Assembly (NCBI GenBank): GCA_038230515.1
Contig: JBBRND010000016.1
Coordinates: forward strand, 33,014 to 97,013
DNA: 64,000 nucleotides
Source: JAPLDB01 sp038230515
Lineage (GTDB): Bacteria > Bacteroidota > Bacteroidia > AKYH767-A > 2013-40CM-41-45
Reading direction: 5' to 3'
Positions 17,673 through 25,337 of this stretch are shown piece by piece. The notes beneath the pieces were generated by a model, which did not search any database, was not told where the DNA came from, and worked only from the letters and a program-made list of their open reading frames with translations. The first letter of the stretch is position 1. Each line of letters begins with the position of its first letter. The position numbers and the translations under genes are program-made.

Positions 17673-18188
17673 ATGAAAATATTTTTAACTGGATTTCCCG
17701 GTAGTGGCAAAACTTATTTCGCAAAAAAACTTGCTGTAAAAATGAAGGTTCCGTTTATTGATGTCGATGCTTTGATCGAAGAAAGTACGAGGAAGACTAT
17801 AAGCGAAATTTTTTATCAGAAGGGAGAAGAGTATTTCCGTAAGAAGGAAGCGAAGGTGCTGCGCGGACTTTTGAAAATAAAAAAAGCCGTGGTTGCAACA
17901 GGAGGGGGGCTGCCGTGTTTTGGAGACAACTTGGATTGGATGAATGAAAATGGTCGCACGGTTTACCTGGAAGCGAGCGCTGCATTTTTATTTCATCGCC
18001 TGCATGCAGAAAAGAAATCGAGACCACTCATCAATCATCTTACAGACGTTGAGCTAATGATTTACATAACGGAAACGCTGGCGTCACGAAGAAAATATTA
18101 TTCAGAATCGCACATTAAGGTGAATGCGGAAACTACAACGGCAGGGAAAATTCTGGCTTCGATTAAGAAAAAGAAACTAAAAAAGTAG
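17673..18188 (+). CDS. aroK: Shikimate kinase
   Basis: 171 residues. Walker A GFPGSGKTYFAKKLA, the shikimate-binding DVDALIEESTRKTISEIF (Asp pair and DT-like region), GEEYFRKKEAKVL, VVATGGGLPC (the GGG motif that contacts shikimate) and the lid Arg in KKSRPLI. It phosphorylates shikimate at O3 in aromatic amino acid synthesis. It begins 56 nt after the antiporter gene; co-transcription is possible but not shown. Confidence 0.92.
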   Translation: MKIFLTGFPGSGKTYFAKKLAVKMKVPFIDVDALIEESTRKTISEIFYQKGEEYFRKKEAKVLRGLLKIKKAVVATGGGLPCFGDNLDWMNENGRTVYLEASAAFLFHRLHAEKKSRPLINHLTDVELMIYITETLASRRKYYSESHIKVNAETTTAGKILASIKKKKLKK

Positions 18189-18235
18189 AACAAAATTCTA
18201 TTTAACAAAGAACGAGTAATGGATATTGGGCTGCA

Positions 18236-18766
18236 TCATTGTTGATACTTTGTTCCCCATAATTTTGAACGGTGATATTTTTTCGGCTTTAGTGAAAACA
18301 TCTCGAACGAGAAACCTACTGTAAGAAGTCCTGCCGCGCATATTCCGATCGAGTTGACGGATTGCGTTTCGTACTGGTGGGTAGTTTTACCGCCAATCAA
18401 TGTTTTTTTACTTGGGTACTTCAGAACTCCAGCAACAATAGTTGCAATTCCTCCGGCAAGAAATACCGAGCCGACAATAATTTTTGTTGTGCGCTGGCCT
18501 TTTGTAAACGGTGTGCTTATCCATTCCAGGTTATCGGGACGAAAGCGGACGTTATTTATATCGTAAAGCGTATCGGTAATCAGGTTTATAGTGCCGATGC
18601 GAGAGGTGTATGCTTCGTCTGATTTTAGTTTGAAGAGTACTTTGTCATCTAAGCGGAAGTATTTGGTTTCGCCTACGGGTATTTTGAAATAGACAAGTTC
18701 GCGATACTGTGCCTTGGCAGCAATAACTGAAAACAGAGCAATAATAATCAAAACAATTTTCTTCAC
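18236..18766 (-). CDS. Secreted protein of unknown function with two hydrophobic segments
   Basis: I chose the GTG at 18766, which begins a signal peptide (MKKIVLIIIALFSVIAAKAQ). An upstream ATG at 18799 precedes it in frame but runs through a TAnnnTTG-like promoter sequence. The mature protein has a small beta-rich part (YRELVYFKIPVGETKYFRLD, NVRFRPDNLEW), then two glycine-rich membrane-type stretches (IIVGSVFLAGGIATIVAGVL and SIGICAAGLLTVGFSFEMF), and a basic end. No family recognised. Confidence 0.65.
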   Translation of the reverse strand: MKKIVLIIIALFSVIAAKAQYRELVYFKIPVGETKYFRLDDKVLFKLKSDEAYTSRIGTINLITDTLYDINNVRFRPDNLEWISTPFTKGQRTTKIIVGSVFLAGGIATIVAGVLKYPSKKTLIGGKTTHQYETQSVNSIGICAAGLLTVGFSFEMFSLKPKKYHRSKLWGTKYQQ

Positions 18767-18832
18767 GTAGGTAAAATTGGCTCCGCAATAGTACAACACA
18801 GAGTGATACGAGTCAAAAAGGAAAGGGAGATT

Positions 18833-19336
18833 TCAGCTTAAGTAAACCGCTTCTGCGGATTTATCTAATACAACAGAAACATGTTCTTGCAATGTAGTGG
18901 CAAGTGACAGTCCCGAAAAATCGGCAGAGACTGGATAGCGTTTATGATTACGATCAATCAGAACTACAGTACGAATTTTCTTTAGATCGGCATTCAGGAA
19001 AGGGCGAAGTGCATACATCATGGTTTTGCCGGAGTTGAGTACATCATCAACTACTACTACTGTTTTATCTTTTAACTTTTCTTTTGCAACGGAGAGTTTT
19101 ACTTCTTCATCGTGCTGGCTGTGTTTGTTGATAGAGATTTGAACAAGCATTACCTCAAGTGGGGAAATTTTCTTCAGTGCTGTTGCAATTTTTTCTGCTA
19201 CAGCATATCCGCTGTTTAATATTCCGGCAATAATGATTTCGGTTTCTTCCGCACTGTCCTCGTACACCTGATAGGCGAGTCGGTTTATCTTTTGCTCAAT
19301 CTGCCTGCTGTCGAGTATCATTGTTTTGCTTTCCAT
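18833..19336 (-). CDS. Type I phosphoribosyltransferase, PyrR-like
   Basis: 167 residues from the ATG at 19336. The PRPP-binding loop VVVVDDVLNSGKT is intact. EIIIAGILNSGYAVAEKIA and LVQISINKHSQHDEEVKL resemble the PyrR/uracil PRT layout. TVVLIDRNHKRYPVSADFSG near the end is the usual DR-hood region. The base specificity and any RNA-binding regulatory role cannot be read from sequence, and no pyr genes are nearby. Confidence 0.8.
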   Translation of the reverse strand: MESKTMILDSRQIEQKINRLAYQVYEDSAEETEIIIAGILNSGYAVAEKIATALKKISPLEVMLVQISINKHSQHDEEVKLSVAKEKLKDKTVVVVDDVLNSGKTMMYALRPFLNADLKKIRTVVLIDRNHKRYPVSADFSGLSLATTLQEHVSVVLDKSAEAVYLS

Positions 19337-19452
19337 GGTGCAAGTATCGGAAATTAAAATCAAGAATAAATAATTCACCCAACCAAAGGTGCCATTCATT
19401 GGAGAAAAGTGTTTTTTCACCAAATAAAAGCTGGAAACGGAGTGAATTGAGC

Positions 19453-19460
19453 TACTTTTG
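19453..19460 (+). promoter_or_regulatory. Promoter -7 element (TACTTTTG)
   Basis: Perfect TAnnTTTG, 28 nt before the ATG at 19489. It lies in the divergent gap between the phosphoribosyltransferase and the small gene. Confidence 0.5.
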
Positions 19461-19488
19461 AATCATCAAGAAAAAAATAAAATAAATT

Positions 19489-19740
19489 ATGAGTACAAGA
19501 GAAATACAAGGTGTGGTTAACCAGTTGGGTGTGTTTATGTTTCGCAATGGTGCAGTTAATGAAGGCATGGTTGTGGCACGTTACAACATCAGAGATGCCC
19601 GGATTGAATACTACTTTATTCACACCTCAAAAGTGAACGAGTATCGTGATTCAAGAAATTCGCATGATACAGTGGCTCACAAACGCATAGGCAGCATGAT
19701 TGATGTGAACACAATTATTCGTGCACAGTTTTTCAGTTAA
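19489..19740 (+). CDS. Small conserved-looking protein, function unknown
   Basis: 83 residues, soluble, mixed alpha/beta: REIQGVVNQLGVFMFRNG, MVVARYNIRDARIEYYFIH, VAHKRIGSMIDVNTIIRAQ. No signal peptide or cysteines. A good -7 element, the codon pattern and the tight coupling to the next small gene (9 nt) support a real gene. No family recognised. Confidence 0.65.
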   Translation: MSTREIQGVVNQLGVFMFRNGAVNEGMVVARYNIRDARIEYYFIHTSKVNEYRDSRNSHDTVAHKRIGSMIDVNTIIRAQFFS

Positions 19741-19749
19741 AGCCAGTCA

Positions 19750-19887
19750 ATGAAAAATATCAACACTATTAATAAGATATTTCTTCTAGTCTGTGCTGCC
19801 ATGATTTTGTTCATAGTTCTTACAGTGCCACATGAAAGCAGCAATGTAAAAGCGGAAAAGGAAATTAAGACAGGTCTTAAGAATTAA
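19750..19887 (+). CDS. 45-residue single-pass membrane protein
   Basis: A short open frame 9 nt after the previous stop. It reads MKNINTINK, then a 20-residue hydrophobic helix (IFLLVCAAMILFIVLTV), then a short charged tail (KAEKEIKTGLKN). The positively charged N-terminus predicts either a signal anchor or a secreted peptide. The close spacing suggests translational coupling with the 83-residue protein. No family recognised. Confidence 0.45.
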   Translation: MKNINTINKIFLLVCAAMILFIVLTVPHESSNVKAEKEIKTGLKN

Positions 19888-19988
19888 GTAATTTAAGGGC
19901 TTGATATGGAAAGCCATCCCGAAATTTACTGAATGGTATTTTTATTTTAATTCGATTTAGTTTTTAGCTTCTGTTTTCCGAATAACAG

Positions 19989-20022
19989 TTTGCCAATTAC
20001 TGTTAACTTTTTTCTATCTTTA
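19989..20022 (+). promoter_or_regulatory. Promoter (TTTG, 22 nt, TATCTTTA) with start codon 4 nt downstream
   Basis: TTTG 19989-19992 and TATCTTTA 20015-20022. The GTG start at 20027 is only 4 nt after the -7 box, so the transcript is probably leaderless. Confidence 0.55.
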
Positions 20023-20026
20023 CGTG

Positions 20027-20740
20027 GTGAAATATTTTTCACTTTTAATTTCCTTCCTGTTTCTTTTTTGCTGTTGTCATGATGAAACAATGCAACCGGA
20101 TGCCGTCTCTGATGTTAGCGGCTTTTATAATTATTTCCCGCTTGATACTGGCAGCTACATAGTTTATCACGTGGACAGCATTATTCATGAATTTGCGGAT
20201 GATCTAACGAATAATCCAGATTCTCTCAAAACATTCTATCATTATGAAGTGAAGGAAGTTATTGACTCCACTTTTATCGATGGAGAAGGCGATAAGGCAT
20301 TTCGCATCTCGCGATACTACCGGGATACTGTAACGTCACCCTGGTCATTCACTGCATTATGGACTGCAAAAGTTACCAATCAATCTGCACAACGTGTTGA
20401 AGAGAATCTTCGTTATGTAAAACTTTCTTTTCCGGTGAAAGAAAACAAATCATGGAACGGAAATCTTTTCAATTATCTTTCTGAAGAGGACTATATGTAT
20501 GAAGAAGTAGATGCTCCTCTCAGCATTGGTGGTTTCAACTTTGGTTCATCACTCACGGTGCTACAGATGGAAGATTTTAATTTGATTCACCAGATACTTA
20601 AAAAAGAAAAATATGTTTATGGTGTCGGACTGGCATATCGCGAACGCGACAGTTTAAACGTTGTTGTTGTTCAAAACATTACTTACGTCACCAACGGTGT
20701 GGAATTCCGTCAGTCAATGATTGATTATTCTCCGAAATAA
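20027..20740 (+). CDS. Putative lipoprotein, function unknown
   Basis: 237 residues from GTG 20027; a second GTG at 20024 adds one residue. The N-terminus MKYFSLLISFLFLFCCCHDE is a lipoprotein signal with the lipidated Cys in CCC. The mature domain begins FYNYFPLDTGSYIVYHVDSI, a pattern seen in Bacteroidota lipoproteins with an N-terminal YFPL..G..W/Y motif, and is predicted all-beta. The S8 protease gene follows after 10 nt, suggesting an operon. Confidence 0.7.
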   Translation: MKYFSLLISFLFLFCCCHDETMQPDAVSDVSGFYNYFPLDTGSYIVYHVDSIIHEFADDLTNNPDSLKTFYHYEVKEVIDSTFIDGEGDKAFRISRYYRDTVTSPWSFTALWTAKVTNQSAQRVEENLRYVKLSFPVKENKSWNGNLFNYLSEEDYMYEEVDAPLSIGGFNFGSSLTVLQMEDFNLIHQILKKEKYVYGVGLAYRERDSLNVVVVQNITYVTNGVEFRQSMIDYSPK

Positions 20741-20750
20741 TTTTACTCAA

Positions 20751-22439
20751 ATGAAAAAACAACTACTATTCTGTTTACTGGTTTTATTTTCTTTCTCTTC
20801 AATTGCACAGTTGAGTGATTTAAGATATTTCATCCGCTTCACTGATAAAAATAACAGTCCGTATTCTGTAAGCACTCCTTCTGCATACCTTTCTGCAAGA
20901 GCCATTCAGCGGAGGGTAAATCAGAACATTGCAATCACTCTGCAGGATCTTCCGGTCAATCCACAATATATTGATAGTTTGATTGCGCATGGAGCAACCG
21001 TATTCAACCCTAGCAAATGGTTTAACGGAATTACAATTTCAGTTGCTGATTCTGCAACGCTGAATGATGTGATGTCACTTTCGTTTGTGCAAAGTGTTTC
21101 TCACGTTTGGAGAAAAGGTGGAAATGGGAAAAATAAATTTGAAACTGTATCGCCTTTTCCTCTAAGCCAGCAGCGGCTTGTGCAAACAGAGCAAACACAA
21201 TCGTACAGTTACGGATTAGGATACAATCAAATTCATTTGATGCATGGTGAATATTTACATGACCTCGGATTTCACGGTGAAGGAATGATCATCTCACTGC
21301 TTGATGCAGGATTTTATGACATTCAAAATAATTACGTCTTCGACAGTTTGTTTGCTGATAGCAGAGTGCTTGGCACGCGCGATTTTGTCGGTGGTGATAC
21401 CACCGTTTACGATGCCTCTTCTCACGGTGGTGAAGTGTTGAGTTGCATTGCCTCAAACATTCCTGACAGTTTAATCGGCACTGCCCCGAAAGCATCATTC
21501 TATCTTTTGATGAGCGAAGATGAAGCACATGAAAATATTATTGAAGAATACAACTGGGCAACAGCCGCAGAATATGCTGACAGCGCTGGCACCGATGTAA
21601 TTTCTTCTTCTCTTGGATACACAACGTTTGATAATTTTATTTTTCAGGGAGACACTGTTCCTAATCCGAATAATCATACTTACAACGACATGAACGGACA
21701 TACTTGCCCATCTTCGATTGCTGCTGACATTGCGGTATCGAAAGGAATATTGGTTCTTACGTCAGCAGGAAATTCAGGTGGAGATATATGGCACTACATC
21801 TCCGCACCAAGTGATGGTGACAGTGTTCTGTCAATTGCTGCGGTGATGTGGAATGGTTTTCACGCTGGCTTTAGCAGTTACGGTCCTAGTTCTGATGGAG
21901 ATGTGAAACCCAACGTGGCTGCTCAGGGTGAGGCGACAATTGTCAGTTATCCCGGTGGAGTTATTGCGGGCGGGAGCGGAACCTCCTTTGCCTGTCCTGT
22001 TCTTGCTGGTTCTGCAACCTGTTTGTGGCAGGCGCACCCATCCGCAACAAGCATGGAAGTTCACAATGCAATACAAGAGAGTGCAAATTATTTTACTGCA
22101 CCAAATGATTCGCTCGGCTATGGAATTCCGGACTTTGAACTAGCTCATCAGCTACTTCTTGGATTAGAAGAACATTCGATAACTCAAAGTTCATTAATTG
22201 TTTTTCCGAATCCCGTTTCAGATGAAATCCGTTTTCTTCTCAACTCACAGAAACATGGAACAATTACTGTGGAACTTTATGACGAGATAGGGAAAGAGAT
22301 TTTGTCAGAGGAGAAAAACTCAGACGGAATTCATTCTATGGTTCTATCCGAAAAACAATCTCTTTCAAAAGGAATTTATTTTCTGAAAGTAAAAGAAGAT
22401 GATAAATTTTTTGTTCAGCGAGTGGTAAAAATTGAGTAG
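20751..22439 (+). CDS. Secreted subtilisin-like (S8) serine protease with T9SS sorting domain
   Basis: 562 residues. Signal peptide MKKQLLFCLLVLFSFSSIAQ, an inhibitor-like pro-region (about 20-150, with SAYLSARAIQRR), then the catalytic domain: Asp in ISLLDAGF (about 184), His in SSHGGEVLS (about 224), oxyanion Asn in TSAGNSGGD (about 341) and Ser in GSGTSFACPV (about 412). The last 80 residues are a type A T9SS domain (VFPNPVSDEIRF, LYDEIGKEIL, LSKGIYFLKVKED, RVVKIE). It is exported by Sec, then carried across the outer membrane by T9SS. Confidence 0.93.
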   Translation: MKKQLLFCLLVLFSFSSIAQLSDLRYFIRFTDKNNSPYSVSTPSAYLSARAIQRRVNQNIAITLQDLPVNPQYIDSLIAHGATVFNPSKWFNGITISVADSATLNDVMSLSFVQSVSHVWRKGGNGKNKFETVSPFPLSQQRLVQTEQTQSYSYGLGYNQIHLMHGEYLHDLGFHGEGMIISLLDAGFYDIQNNYVFDSLFADSRVLGTRDFVGGDTTVYDASSHGGEVLSCIASNIPDSLIGTAPKASFYLLMSEDEAHENIIEEYNWATAAEYADSAGTDVISSSLGYTTFDNFIFQGDTVPNPNNHTYNDMNGHTCPSSIAADIAVSKGILVLTSAGNSGGDIWHYISAPSDGDSVLSIAAVMWNGFHAGFSSYGPSSDGDVKPNVAAQGEATIVSYPGGVIAGGSGTSFACPVLAGSATCLWQAHPSATSMEVHNAIQESANYFTAPNDSLGYGIPDFELAHQLLLGLEEHSITQSSLIVFPNPVSDEIRFLLNSQKHGTITVELYDEIGKEILSEEKNSDGIHSMVLSEKQSLSKGIYFLKVKEDDKFFVQRVVKIE

Positions 22440-22514
22440 TTCTCATTCGTAAATTGGCAACCGTACGTTTTTCGTACCGTCTTCACATAATCTTATTCTT
22501 ACATTCGCTTAACA

Positions 22515-22542
22515 TTGTAGTTACATGCTTATGTTTCCTTTG
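22515..22542 (+). promoter_or_regulatory. Promoter of the response regulator gene
   Basis: TTG 22515-22517, 17 nt, TTCCTTTG 22535-22542, one mismatch to TAnnTTTG. ATG 20 nt downstream. Confidence 0.45.
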
Positions 22543-22562
22543 GCAAAAATTTTTCAGAACAA

Positions 22563-23246
22563 ATGAGTCACAAAATACTTTTAGTGGATGATGAGCCGGA
22601 TATTCTCGAGTTCATGGAATACAATCTGAAGAAAGAGAATTACCAGGTATTTAAAGCATCCAATGGTCGTGAGGCGATTGCAAAGGCAAAGAAGGAGCAT
22701 CCTGATTTAATTATTCTCGACATCATGATGCCTGAGCAAGATGGTATTGAAACCTGCCGCCAGTTGCGCGATCTTCCGGAATTCAAAAAGACACTGATCG
22801 CTTTTCTTACCGCGCGTAATGAGGACTACTCGCAGATTGCCGGATTTGATGTAGGCGCTGATGATTACATTACAAAACCGATTAAACCGCGGGTGTTTGT
22901 AAGCCGGATCAATGCATTGTTCAGAAGATATGACAGCGGAACAAAGGAAGAAGAGAAGGGAAAAGTAATGTTGGTTGGGGATTTGAGCATTGACCGCGAA
23001 AAATATCTGGTACACAAAAACGGTGAGAAGTTTGTTCTGCCGAGAAAAGAATTTGAATTGCTCTCGCTGCTTGCATCCAAACCCGGAAAAGTTTTTACGC
23101 GTGATGAAATCCTTGATCGCGTTTGGGGTAACGATATAATTGTTGGCGACCGTACCATTGATGTGCATGTGCGTAAACTCCGGGAGAAACTTGGAGAAGA
23201 GAATATCAAGACTGTTAAAGGGATTGGGTACAAGTTTGAATTTTGA
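22563..23246 (+). CDS. OmpR/PhoB-family response regulator
   Basis: 227 residues. The receiver domain (1-120) has the acidic pair VDDEPD, phospho-acceptor Asp in LIILDIMMPEQDG (about 52), Thr in FLTARN and Lys in DDYITKPI. The C-terminal winged helix (130-227) has LPRKEFELLSLLASKPGKVFTRDEILDRVWG, RTIDVHVRKLREKLG and IKTVKGIGYKFE (longer stretches exist in the protein than quoted). The sensor kinase gene follows, so they form a two-component pair resembling PhoB/PhoR; no phosphate genes are nearby. Confidence 0.92.
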   Translation: MSHKILLVDDEPDILEFMEYNLKKENYQVFKASNGREAIAKAKKEHPDLIILDIMMPEQDGIETCRQLRDLPEFKKTLIAFLTARNEDYSQIAGFDVGADDYITKPIKPRVFVSRINALFRRYDSGTKEEEKGKVMLVGDLSIDREKYLVHKNGEKFVLPRKEFELLSLLASKPGKVFTRDEILDRVWGNDIIVGDRTIDVHVRKLREKLGEENIKTVKGIGYKFEF

Positions 23247-23318
23247 TTCATCTTTGAATTACGAATTTTTACGAATTGCGAATTGTTGTCTGTCTTTTCC
23301 TGAATACTATTTAACGGA

Positions 23319-23326
23319 TAACTTTG
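23319..23326 (+). promoter_or_regulatory. Promoter -7 element (TAACTTTG), 4 nt before the kinase ATG
   Basis: Perfect TAnnTTTG in the 84-nt gap between regulator and kinase. The ATG at 23331 starts 4 nt later, implying a leaderless transcript and separate expression of the kinase. Confidence 0.5.
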
Positions 23327-23330
23327 CGCG

Positions 23331-24380
23331 ATGAAAAATCCGACACCAAGAACACTTGCTCTGATCGCGGCACTTGTTGCTTCCATCATTGTTGTTCTTG
23401 CTGAGTATATCACGAGTGTTACTTCTGTTTTTCAGAAGAACTGGGTTTCGATGCTCGTGGTTTTTGTAATCACTTTTTCAGCAACGTTTTTTATTTTTTA
23501 TTTCCTGCTCGAAATATTCATTTACAGAAAAATAAAACTCATCTACAAAAGCATTTCAAATAGTAAGAATTCTAAAATACGTGCGAAGGAGAAGATGGAT
23601 CTCAATGAAGATGTTTTTAATGAAGTTGATCGTGAAGTAAAAGAGTGGCAGCAGAACCGCACGGATGAAATTGCAGAGTTGAAAAAATTAGAAACTTTCC
23701 GCAAGGAATTTCTTGGAAATGTTTCGCATGAATTAAAGACACCGATCTTTAATATTCAGGGGTACATACATACGCTGCTTGATGGAGCCTTGCACGATGA
23801 AGAAGTAAACGTGCAATACCTGAAACGTGCGGCTAAGAGCGCGGAGCGGCTGGGTTTGATCGTAGAAGATCTCGAAGCCATCAGCAAAATGGAAAGCGGT
23901 GAGCTTATTCTCGATCAACGAACGTTTGATATTTATGAAGTAGTGAAGGATGTGTACGATTCTTCTGAACTGAAAACGAAAGAGAGAAATATTTCTCTCA
24001 CATTTAAGAAAGGCAGCGACAAACCTTTTTATGTTTATGGTGATAAAGAAAGAATCCGGCAGGTGGTGGTGAACTTGGTGGTGAACTCCATTAAATATGG
24101 TAGGGATGGAGGTAATACAACGACCGGCTTTTATGACATGGATGAAAATATTCTTGTCGAGATCACCGACAGTGGAATCGGTATCGGACCAACTCATCTC
24201 CCTCGTATCTTCGAGCGTTTTTACCGCGTTGACAAAAGCCGTTCGCGTGATGCAGGCGGCACAGGGCTTGGGTTGGCGATCGTGAAACACATTATTGAAG
24301 CACACAAGCAAACAATAAATGTTCGAAGCAGTTACGGTGTTGGAACTACGTTTGCGTTTACGCTGAAAAAAGCAAAGTGA
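23331..24380 (+). CDS. Membrane sensor histidine kinase, PhoR-like
   Basis: 349 residues. Two membrane helices (about 9-28 and 38-62) with almost no periplasmic loop between them, so an intramembrane or protein-coupled signal is likely. The cytoplasmic part has a short linker, the H-box FLGNVSHELKTPIFN (His about 134), the N-box VVVNLVVNSIKYG, then DSGIGIG, FYRVDKSRSRDAGGTGLGLA (G boxes) and VGTTFAFTL. Its stop abuts the stop of the convergent minus-strand gene with no space for a terminator. Confidence 0.9.
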   Translation: MKNPTPRTLALIAALVASIIVVLAEYITSVTSVFQKNWVSMLVVFVITFSATFFIFYFLLEIFIYRKIKLIYKSISNSKNSKIRAKEKMDLNEDVFNEVDREVKEWQQNRTDEIAELKKLETFRKEFLGNVSHELKTPIFNIQGYIHTLLDGALHDEEVNVQYLKRAAKSAERLGLIVEDLEAISKMESGELILDQRTFDIYEVVKDVYDSSELKTKERNISLTFKKGSDKPFYVYGDKERIRQVVVNLVVNSIKYGRDGGNTTTGFYDMDENILVEITDSGIGIGPTHLPRIFERFYRVDKSRSRDAGGTGLGLAIVKHIIEAHKQTINVRSSYGVGTTFAFTLKKAK

Positions 24381-25280
24381 CTACCGGATATTCTCCATCT
24401 TCTCTTTCACTTGTTTTACGTGATCTTTTTGTTTGGAGATAGATTCTTTCTTTTCTTTTTCCTGATCTTCATTTTTCTCAATGTTCCGTTTCTCTGAGCG
24501 GATGTCGGAGTTCCATCCGTCAATATCGCTGTGAAGATTTTCGCCTTGCTTCTCTGATTTCTTTAATTCTTTTTCCAGCGCGTTGAGTTTCTTTTCTTCG
24601 AGATCGTAGGTTTCTGTTTTGGGTGTGGTAGAGCGCACCACTTCTTTTTGATTTGCTGCCTCTGCCCTTAACTTTGATTGTTCTGTTGAGTTGGTTTCAA
24701 TGTCCGTTTTCGCTCTGTCAATCTTTCGCTCGTATTCATTGATGTTCTTATTTGACTTCTCCACAGCATTGATCAGGTCTCCTTTTTCGTTTTCAAGTTT
24801 CTTAAGTTCCTTGTTTTCATTGTCGAGTTCACGCTCTACTGCCAGACGGTACTGCGCCCGTGCAAAATCTTTCATTAGCATACTGGCTGCCTGTGCTTTT
24901 TCTTCACTCACTTTTGATGAAACAAAAACAGAATCATCTTCAGTAAAAAAAGCTGTGAGGCGAACAGCTTTCTCAGCTTCTTTTATCAGGGCATACACAT
25001 TCATCGGCTGAGGAGAGATATTCACGATCTGTGTTCCTATGATTTGAAATTCATTGTCATCATTCGATTCGACAGATGATTTTGTTTCTCCGCGCTTGAT
25101 GTATTTCTTCCACGCAGAAACAACATCTTTCACTCTTGCTTGCGGAATGTCAACTACAAAAGCAGTGTGCGTGCCTTTGCTCATGAGTTTATCCTCCTGA
25201 GAAACATGGAGAGTATCCTGGGCGTTTGAAAAGCCGAAACTAAAAATAGAAAGGTAGAGTGCAATGATTATTCGTTTCAT
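24381..25280 (-). CDS. Secreted coiled-coil protein, function unknown
   Basis: 299 residues from the ATG at 25280, which starts a signal peptide (MKRIIIALYLSIFSFGFSNAQ). Residues 30-140 form a small alpha/beta domain (FVVDIPQARVKDVVSAWKKY, QPMNVYALIKEAEKAVRLTA, DDSVFVSSKV). Residues 145-299 are one long charged coiled coil rich in Lys/Glu (ELDNENKELKKLENEKGDL). Periplasmic location expected. The family is not recognised. It lies downstream of, and parallel to, the PNGase-like gene (57 nt gap), so read-through is possible. Confidence 0.75.
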   Translation of the reverse strand: MKRIIIALYLSIFSFGFSNAQDTLHVSQEDKLMSKGTHTAFVVDIPQARVKDVVSAWKKYIKRGETKSSVESNDDNEFQIIGTQIVNISPQPMNVYALIKEAEKAVRLTAFFTEDDSVFVSSKVSEEKAQAASMLMKDFARAQYRLAVERELDNENKELKKLENEKGDLINAVEKSNKNINEYERKIDRAKTDIETNSTEQSKLRAEAANQKEVVRSTTPKTETYDLEEKKLNALEKELKKSEKQGENLHSDIDGWNSDIRSEKRNIEKNEDQEKEKKESISKQKDHVKQVKEKMENIR

Positions 25281-25337
25281 AAATAAATTGATTTTATATT
25301 CTTTAGTAACTGCATTGTGTGCTTTTCGAAACATCAC

